Source: Massilia varians (GTDB lineage Bacteria; Pseudomonadota; Gammaproteobacteria; Burkholderiales; Burkholderiaceae_D). From it: a stretch of DNA of 64,000 nt. The stretch lies in assembly GCF_027923905.1 (NCBI RefSeq), contig NZ_AP026966.1, forward strand, positions 3,597,001 through 3,661,000, in the 5' to 3' direction. The notes beneath the pieces were generated by a model that was not told where the DNA came from, did not search any database, and saw only the letters and a list, made by a program, of their open reading frames with translations. Of this stretch, positions 58,496 through 64,000 are shown piece after piece. The position numbers and the translations under genes were made by a program. The stretch's first letter is position 1. Each line of letters starts with the position of its first letter.

Positions 58496-61400
58496 GATGG
58501 TCCTTGTCCAGCAATGCTTCCAGTCCGGCCAGGAGTTCCATGTCCGGGCCCAGCACGCAGCAGCCGCACGTGTCGGCATTGGCGATCCCGCGCAGGAACA
58601 GGAACACGGCTCCGCCCAGCTGACGGCATGGATCGTAGGCGCTTCCCAAGCGGCTCTTCAGGAGGCGATGCAGCGCCAGCATGTAGATGGTGGCCTGGAT
58701 GTCGTAGCGGTGCTCGGCCATGCCCAGTTCCATCGCGGCCTGGGTGTAGGCGGCGTCGCCCGGGCCCAGCGCATTGGTCTTGTAGTCGAGCACCCAGTAG
58801 CGGCCCTCGTGCTCGAACACCAGGTCGGCGAAGCCCTTGAGCATGCCGTGCAGCACCCGCTCCGGCAAGACCGGACGGTCCAGGCCCTTCATGATGCGCG
58901 CGCGGCACAGGCGGTCCAGCTGCACCACGTCGAGGCGCTCGCTGGGGAACCAGAATTCCAGCTCCGGCACTGGCGCAGTTTCACCCCGCAGGCCGCCCAG
59001 GGCCGCGCCCAGCGGCGGCAGCGGGGTCGTGACCACCGCGTGCAGCCAGGCCAGGGCGTCGTCCAGGCGGTGGCCCCAGCCGGCGCGTTCGATGCGCTGG
59101 CCAAGCCTGAGCATGAAGTCCGGCTCGTCGGCGCGATGAAAACCTTCCGCCGCCATCCATTCGAGCTGTTCGTGCATGAAGTTGCCGGGCACCGAGCCAC
59201 GCGGGAAGCGGTGCCAGGGCGCGTCCTCGATGCGCGGCGGCGTCAGCACCTGCGGCGCCTCTTCCAGCAGGGTTTCTTCCTGGGCGCGCATCGGCGCCGG
59301 CGGCGGGGCGACCACCGCCACGGCATGGCGCACCAGCGAGGTGAAGGAGCCGATCGACCAGTCGCGCTCGAAACTGGCTTCGTAGCGCGGGGCTCCCAGG
59401 AGCTCCGGACGCACGTCTTCGCGCGCCAGCAGGGTGCGGCCCTGCGCCTCGGTCAGGTCGTGCAGCACGATGCCTTCGACGCCGCCGCGCAGGCGCTCCA
59501 GCCGCTCGCGCAGCAGTTCGGCCGCGATCTTCTCGCCGCCGCCCAGCAGGTAGCCGAGCGCCGACTCGTGCAGGCGGTTCTCGTTCTTGCTGCGGCCGCT
59601 GATCGGGGCCGCGCCCAGCCATAGGTAGTGGCGCGCGCGGGTGAGCGCCACGTACAGCAGGCGCAGGTCCTCTTCCAGGCGCGCGCGGTCCACCGCCTCC
59701 AGGGACGCGTCGTCCATGGCCAGGTCGAGCCGGCGCGTGCCGTCGCTGCCGACGAACTCGAAGAAGGCGCGGTTGCGACGGTCTGTCCGGCGCGCGGTCA
59801 CCGCGAACGGCAGGTAGACCAGCGGGTATTCCAGGCCCTTCGACTTGTGGACCGTCACCACCTTGACCAGCTCGGCATCGCTTTCCAGGCGCAGCACGCG
59901 CTCGTCGCCGCCTTCGCCCAAACCCTCGACCTGCTCGGCCAGCCAGCGGATCAGGGCCTGCTCCCCTTCCAGCTGGCCGCTCGCTTCCTGCAGCAGCTCG
60001 GCCAGGTGCAGCAGGTTGGTCAGGCGCCGCTCGCCGCCCGGCTGGCGCAGCAGGCGCGCCGGCAGGCCAAGTTCGTGCACGAAGCGGCGCAGCATGGCCA
60101 GCACGCCCTGGCGCTGCCAGGCGCCGTGCAGGTTCTTCAGCTGCTCGACACGCTCTTCCCAGGCCACTTCGTCGCTCGAGAGCCGGGCCAGTTCGGCCAG
60201 CGGCAGGCCGGCGGTGCGGGTGGCGAAGGCCGCCCGCGCCAGGATGCCGTCGAGCGGGTTGGCCACCGCGTACAGCCAGCGCAGCACGTCGGCCGCTTCC
60301 TCGCTCTCGACCACCGAATCCTTGTCGGACAGGTAGACGCTGGCGACCTTGCGCTCGACCAGGGCGCGGCGCACCGCGCTCGCCTCGCGCCGGTCGCGCA
60401 CCAGGATCGCGATATCGGCCGGCATCAGGCGGCGGAAACGCTCGCCGTCCGAGAAGCCGACGCGCTCGTCGCCCAGCAGGCCGACGATGTGCTCGGCGCA
60501 GTGGTGGGCAAAGTACTCGCGGTACTCTTCTTGGTTCATCGGGCCGGCGCAGCACACCGACATCGCATGCTGGGCGCCGCCGGCTCCCACCAGGCGCTCA
60601 CGGTGGCCCTTGGCCTTGACGGACTCGAAGGGCAGCGGATTGTCCTCGCCGCGGCGGAAACGGAAGGCGCCCGCGGGATAGCCGCCCTGCCCGTCCGCGC
60701 CCTCGGCGTGGCGGAACAGCTGGTTGACCGCCTCCACCAGCTCGCTGGTGGAGCGGTAGTTGACGCCCAGCTGGTAATGGCGGCCGCTGGTGGCGCGGCG
60801 CGCCGCCAGGTAGCTGTGGATGTCGGCGCCGCGAAAGCCGTAGATCGACTGCTTCGGGTCGCCGATCAGGAACAGGCCCCGCTCCGGGTCGTTGTCCGCC
60901 ACCCGGTACAGCAGGTCGAAGATGCGGTACTGGTCGGGCGAGGTGTCCTGGAATTCGTCAACCATCGCCACCGGGAACTGCAGCACGATGCGCTGGCGCA
61001 GGGCCTGGCCGTTCGGGCCTTCCAGCGCATCCTTGAGGCGTTCGAGCATGTCGGCGAAGCCGAACTGGCGGTTGCGCGCCTTCAGCTCGCGCATGCGGGC
61101 GGCGATGTGGCTGGCGGCGTGGCGCAGCAGCGCGTGCGACAGCGGCTGCAGGCGCGCCAATGCGTCCCGCAGTGGCGCGGTGAAGCCGAAGCAGGCTGGC
61201 ACCTCGGCCACGAAGTCCTTGCTGAAAGCGTCATTGATACCGTCTGGGCACAGGCGCTTCCATGCCGTCTCGTTCAGGTCGGGCAGCAACCGCGCCGGGT
61301 CGATCGCCCAGGCGCGCAGCGCCTCGAACCACTTCACCAGCGAGTCGGCGCGCATCTTGTTGCCGTTGAAGCACTTCGGGTTGCGCTCGCGCTGGCCGGC

Positions 61401-62147
61401 GATCCAGCTTTCCATCTCGTCGGCGCGGGCGCTCCAGCCCTCCTTGAGGCCGGCCAGTTCGGCGCGCAGCGCCGCCTGCACGCGCGACACCAGGGAGCCG
61501 AGCGGCTCGGGCGCGCATTCGCCCAGCAGGTGGGTGCGCGTCACCAGCTCGCGCACGCCCCCCTTCAGGGCCTCGACATCGCGCCAGCATTCGCGCACCG
61601 AGGCCAGCGCCTCCGCGCCCAGCGGGTAGATGTGCTGGCGCCAGTAGTCGTGGGCGGCGTCCTCGAACAGGGCGCGCTCGTCGCTGACCAGCTCTTCGTC
61701 GAACAGGCTGCCGGAGTCGAAGGCGTGCTCGCGCAGCATGCGCTGGCACCAGGCGTCGATGGTGAAGATCGCCGCCTCGTCCATCGTCTCGGCCGCCAGC
61801 ACCAGGCGGTGGGCGGCGACGCTGCGCTCTGCGTCCGTGGGATAGGCATCCGCCAGCTCGGCCAGGTAGGGGTCGTCGATGTCGTGCTGGCCACGGAAAT
61901 AGGCGGCCGCCTCGACCAGGCGCTCGCGCACGCGGTTGGCCAGCTCGCGCGTGGCCGCGCGGGTGAAGGTCATCACCAGGATTTCGCTGGGCAGCAGCGG
62001 GCGGGCAAAGGCGGTCTCGCCGCCGTGGCCGAGCACCAGGCGCAGGTAGAGCGCGGCGATGGTCCAGGTCTTGCCGGTGCCGGCCGAGGCCTCGATCAGG
62101 CGCGTGCCGTGCAGCGGGAAGACCAGGGGTTCGAGCTGCTGGCTCAT
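58488..62147 (-). CDS. recB: Exonuclease V (RecBCD) beta subunit, helicase-nuclease
   Basis: 1219 residues. Walker A IEASAGTGKTWTIAAL at about 18-33, VDEFQDTSPDQYRIFD (motif II), LIGDPKQSIYGFRGADIHSY (motif III) and VTVHKSKGLEYPLVYLP (motif V/VI region) form the UvrD-like 3'-5' helicase. The C-terminal nuclease has YWVLDYKTNALGPG with the DxK active site. It processes double-strand breaks with RecC and RecD. ATG overlaps the recC stop by 4 bases. Confidence 0.96.
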   Translation of the reverse strand: MSQQLEPLVFPLHGTRLIEASAGTGKTWTIAALYLRLVLGHGGETAFARPLLPSEILVMTFTRAATRELANRVRERLVEAAAYFRGQHDIDDPYLAELADAYPTDAERSVAAHRLVLAAETMDEAAIFTIDAWCQRMLREHAFDSGSLFDEELVSDERALFEDAAHDYWRQHIYPLGAEALASVRECWRDVEALKGGVRELVTRTHLLGECAPEPLGSLVSRVQAALRAELAGLKEGWSARADEMESWIAGQRERNPKCFNGNKMRADSLVKWFEALRAWAIDPARLLPDLNETAWKRLCPDGINDAFSKDFVAEVPACFGFTAPLRDALARLQPLSHALLRHAASHIAARMRELKARNRQFGFADMLERLKDALEGPNGQALRQRIVLQFPVAMVDEFQDTSPDQYRIFDLLYRVADNDPERGLFLIGDPKQSIYGFRGADIHSYLAARRATSGRHYQLGVNYRSTSELVEAVNQLFRHAEGADGQGGYPAGAFRFRRGEDNPLPFESVKAKGHRERLVGAGGAQHAMSVCCAGPMNQEEYREYFAHHCAEHIVGLLGDERVGFSDGERFRRLMPADIAILVRDRREASAVRRALVERKVASVYLSDKDSVVESEEAADVLRWLYAVANPLDGILARAAFATRTAGLPLAELARLSSDEVAWEERVEQLKNLHGAWQRQGVLAMLRRFVHELGLPARLLRQPGGERRLTNLLHLAELLQEASGQLEGEQALIRWLAEQVEGLGEGGDERVLRLESDAELVKVVTVHKSKGLEYPLVYLPFAVTARRTDRRNRAFFEFVGSDGTRRLDLAMDDASLEAVDRARLEEDLRLLYVALTRARHYLWLGAAPISGRSKNENRLHESALGYLLGGGEKIAAELLRERLERLRGGVEGIVLHDLTEAQGRTLLAREDVRPELLGAPRYEASFERDWSIGSFTSLVRHAVAVVAPPPAPMRAQEETLLEEAPQVLTPPRIEDAPWHRFPRGSVPGNFMHEQLEWMAAEGFHRADEPDFMLRLGQRIERAGWGHRLDDALAWLHAVVTTPLPPLGAALGGLRGETAPVPELEFWFPSERLDVVQLDRLCRARIMKGLDRPVLPERVLHGMLKGFADLVFEHEGRYWVLDYKTNALGPGDAAYTQAAMELGMAEHRYDIQATIYMLALHRLLKSRLGSAYDPCRQLGGAVFLFLRGIANADTCGCCVLGPDMELLAGLEALLDKDHHA

Positions 62148-64000
62148 GCCGCCTCCCCTGCCGCGTCGCCGCCCAGGGGCGCCACCTGCACGCCGGTCTC
62201 CAGCCACTCGGCCAGCGGACCATACAGGTCGCGCGCCACGTGCGGCCAGTCGCCGGCCGCGACCAGGGAAGCGAAGTCGGGCCACAGGCGCGCCAGGCAC
62301 AGTTCCTCGACTTCGCCGGACAGTTCATAGCTGCCGTCGTATACCAGGCGCGCATCCGCTTCGACCGCGCCTTCGCGCAGCAGCGCCAGCGCGGTCTTGC
62401 AGGCCACGCCCAGCGGGCGGTCGAGGTTGGTGCGCCACAGCGTGACCAGGTCGTGCAAGGTGGCGGCCGCCTCGATCGGGTTCAGGGCCGGCATGGTGAG
62501 GATCGCATCGCGCGCCACCAGATGGCCCGCCACCGGGGCGCCGGCGGCGCTGGCCGCCAGCTGGCGCAGCCAGGCGCCGATCAGCTTGTCGCCGCGCGGA
62601 CGGCCTTCGCGGTCGAGCACCTTGGAGGACACCTGCATCAGCCAGGCGGTCTCGGTGCCGTCGGAGCGCAGGCGGTCGATCCAGTCGTCCAGCACCAGGC
62701 CGTCGGCCAGCCCCAGGCTCACCGCGCGCTTGGGCGCACTGTGGGGGAAGCGCGCGCCCAGCTCCAGCCAGGCGCTGCGCACCGGCACCAGGCCGTCGAC
62801 CAGCTCCTGCTGCCACTGGCGCCCCATCAGGCCGATCGGCAGCACGCCTTCGCGCGCCAGCCGTTCCGCGCGGCCATTCAAGGCCGTGCGCACGTCGTGC
62901 AGGGCTTCCATCGGTCCGCTGTCGTCGAGCAGATGGTCTTCGATGAAATAGCGCTCGAGCGCGTCCAGCGAAAACGGTTCCTCGTCCTCGCCCACCACGG
63001 CGGCGTCGGCGAACACCACGCCCAGGCGGCGCCGGAAGAAGTAGCGGGCCGGCTGGCGCAGGAAAGCCGCCAGTTCGCCCAGCTTGAGCACCAGGCCGGG
63101 TTCGATCTCGTAGGGCGGCAGGGTGTCGACGCCTCCGGCCTCCGGCTGGTCCTGCCCGTGGGCGGTGCGCCACTCGCCGGCATAGGTCAGCAGGCCACCG
63201 CGCTCGAAATAGCGGCGGCTGAAGGGCTGCAGCGCATGTTCCGTGGTGCGCTCGGACAGGTCGAGATTCCAGCCGCTCTTCAGGTAATCGCGCAGCTGGG
63301 CCACCAGCACCGAGGCCGGCTGCTCGCTGTTGTCGCGCACGTTGCGGCCGACCCAGCTCAGGTACAGCTTGTCGCGCGCCGACAGCAGCGCTTCCAGCAT
63401 CAGATAACGGTCGTCGTCGCGGCGCGAGCGGTCGCCCGGGCGCGCCATGCCGGGCAGCGCCAGGAGGTCGAAGTCGGCCTGATGGCTGCGGCGCGGGAAA
63501 TCGCCATCGTTCATGCCAAGCAGGCACACCACGCGGAACGGCACGGCGCGCATTGGCATCAGGGTGCAGAAGGTCACGCCGCCCGAGACGAACTGGTGGT
63601 TCAGGGTCGGCTGGTCGAGCTGGCCGAGCCAGGACTCGCGCATCACCGCCAGCGGCACCGGTTCGCTGAACTGCGCGCTGTCCGTGGTCTCGAGCCAGCA
63701 CTGCAGCGCTTCGTTCAGCTGCGCCAGGGTCAGGCGGTCCGCTTCGATGCCGGGATGGAAGAAGGCCGCCAGCAGCGCGCGCGCCGCCTCGCCCCACTCG
63801 CCTGGCGTGCGCGGCCGCACCAGCTCGGCACGCCAATGCAGGAGGTTCTCGATGAACTGGGCGAGCGAGCCGGCCAGCGCCGCATCCAGGCCGCCCACTT
63901 CGGCATAGGGTTCGATGTCGCCGAAACTGGCGCCGGCCCCGCTCGCGTAGCCGAGCAGCATGCGGCGCACCCCGAAGATCCAGGCATTCTGCTCCCCGAC
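62144..64000 (-). CDS. recC: Exonuclease V (RecBCD) gamma subunit, cut by the window end
   Basis: At least 618 codons are visible, continuing in frame to the last base, so the true start lies outside. Seen: NTW-like NAWIFGVRRMLLGYA, VSGGVTFCTLMPMRAVPFRV, CLLGMNDGDFPRRS and LKLGELAAFLRQPARYFFRR, the C-terminal half of RecC, which recognises Chi and threads DNA. The stop overlaps the recB start (ATGA). Confidence 0.92.
   Translation of the reverse strand, partial: VGEQNAWIFGVRRMLLGYASGAGASFGDIEPYAEVGGLDAALAGSLAQFIENLLHWRAELVRPRTPGEWGEAARALLAAFFHPGIEADRLTLAQLNEALQCWLETTDSAQFSEPVPLAVMRESWLGQLDQPTLNHQFVSGGVTFCTLMPMRAVPFRVVCLLGMNDGDFPRRSHQADFDLLALPGMARPGDRSRRDDDRYLMLEALLSARDKLYLSWVGRNVRDNSEQPASVLVAQLRDYLKSGWNLDLSERTTEHALQPFSRRYFERGGLLTYAGEWRTAHGQDQPEAGGVDTLPPYEIEPGLVLKLGELAAFLRQPARYFFRRRLGVVFADAAVVGEDEEPFSLDALERYFIEDHLLDDSGPMEALHDVRTALNGRAERLAREGVLPIGLMGRQWQQELVDGLVPVRSAWLELGARFPHSAPKRAVSLGLADGLVLDDWIDRLRSDGTETAWLMQVSSKVLDREGRPRGDKLIGAWLRQLAASAAGAPVAGHLVARDAILTMPALNPIEAAATLHDLVTLWRTNLDRPLGVACKTALALLREGAVEADARLVYDGSYELSGEVEELCLARLWPDFASLVAAGDWPHVARDLYGPLAEWLETGVQVAPLGGDAAGEAA

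Noticed and set aside
59628..62330. Plus-strand frame of 900 codons opposite recB
   Set aside because: Antisense to recB, whose helicase motifs are complete; no recognisable domain or ribosome site.

Overview
The window is high-GC bacterial DNA that I read as a Burkholderiales betaproteobacterium, probably Oxalobacteraceae and Massilia-like. This rests on overall protein character, on a RelA/MCE/3-hydroxybutyrate/RecBCD gene set and on a complete aryl-polyene cluster. It is inference, because no database could be searched. No rRNA, tRNA or CRISPR array was seen.

Layout. 0-4.1 kb (minus): a diguanylate cyclase with a collapsed PAS domain, then a translationally coupled operon of a TerB-like protein, two glycine-zipper membrane proteins and a Cys-cluster (YkgJ) protein. 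I could not match this operon to any described system. 4.3-10.3 kb (minus): an MCE-type lipid transport permease, MlaD protein and lipoprotein without an ATPase, behind relA, ridA and an alpha/beta hydrolase. 10.4-12.7 kb (plus): a 120-bp palindromic repeat, 3-hydroxybutyrate dehydrogenase, a hypothetical gene and an SMP-30 protein. 12.8-15.0 kb (minus): a small type VI secretion module (hcp, a permuted papain-fold effector candidate and a small membrane protein). Its hcp is split by an IS481-like element with a clean 6-bp target duplication, and the gene can be rebuilt in frame. 15.3-21.8 kb (plus): an amidohydrolase broken by a 23-bp hairpin insertion, DctA, a BlaI/M56 pair with a TonB-like partner, and an S41 protease. 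21.9-24.0 kb: 3-oxoacid CoA-transferase and a divergent PAS-LuxR regulator.

24.1-41.9 kb (minus): a roughly 17.8-kb aryl polyene operon of 21 genes. It carries chain-length-factor-like and full ketosynthases, ketoreductase, two dehydratase units (one fused to the acyl-ACP ligase), two ACPs, a phosphopantetheinyl transferase, thioesterase, methyltransferase and an aromatic amino-acid ammonia-lyase that could make the starter acid. It also has two acyltransferases, a GT2 glycosyltransferase, and an MMPL exporter with LolA-like and DUF3261 lipoprotein partners. Most genes overlap by 4 bases, so expression should be tightly coupled.

42.3-56.3 kb: housekeeping and accessory genes. These are a thioesterase, an SDR, ETF-ubiquinone oxidoreductase, an esterase, three small Gln/Ser-rich disordered proteins (two with duplicated promoters), an amino-acid ABC permease and binding protein without ATPase, a methyltransferase, a phosphoesterase, DUF378 and DUF882 proteins, a GNAT, a sulfate-binding protein, an S11 peptidase with a basic tail and an RDD membrane protein. 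56.5-64.0 kb (minus): recC (cut by the window end), recB and recD in one coupled operon.
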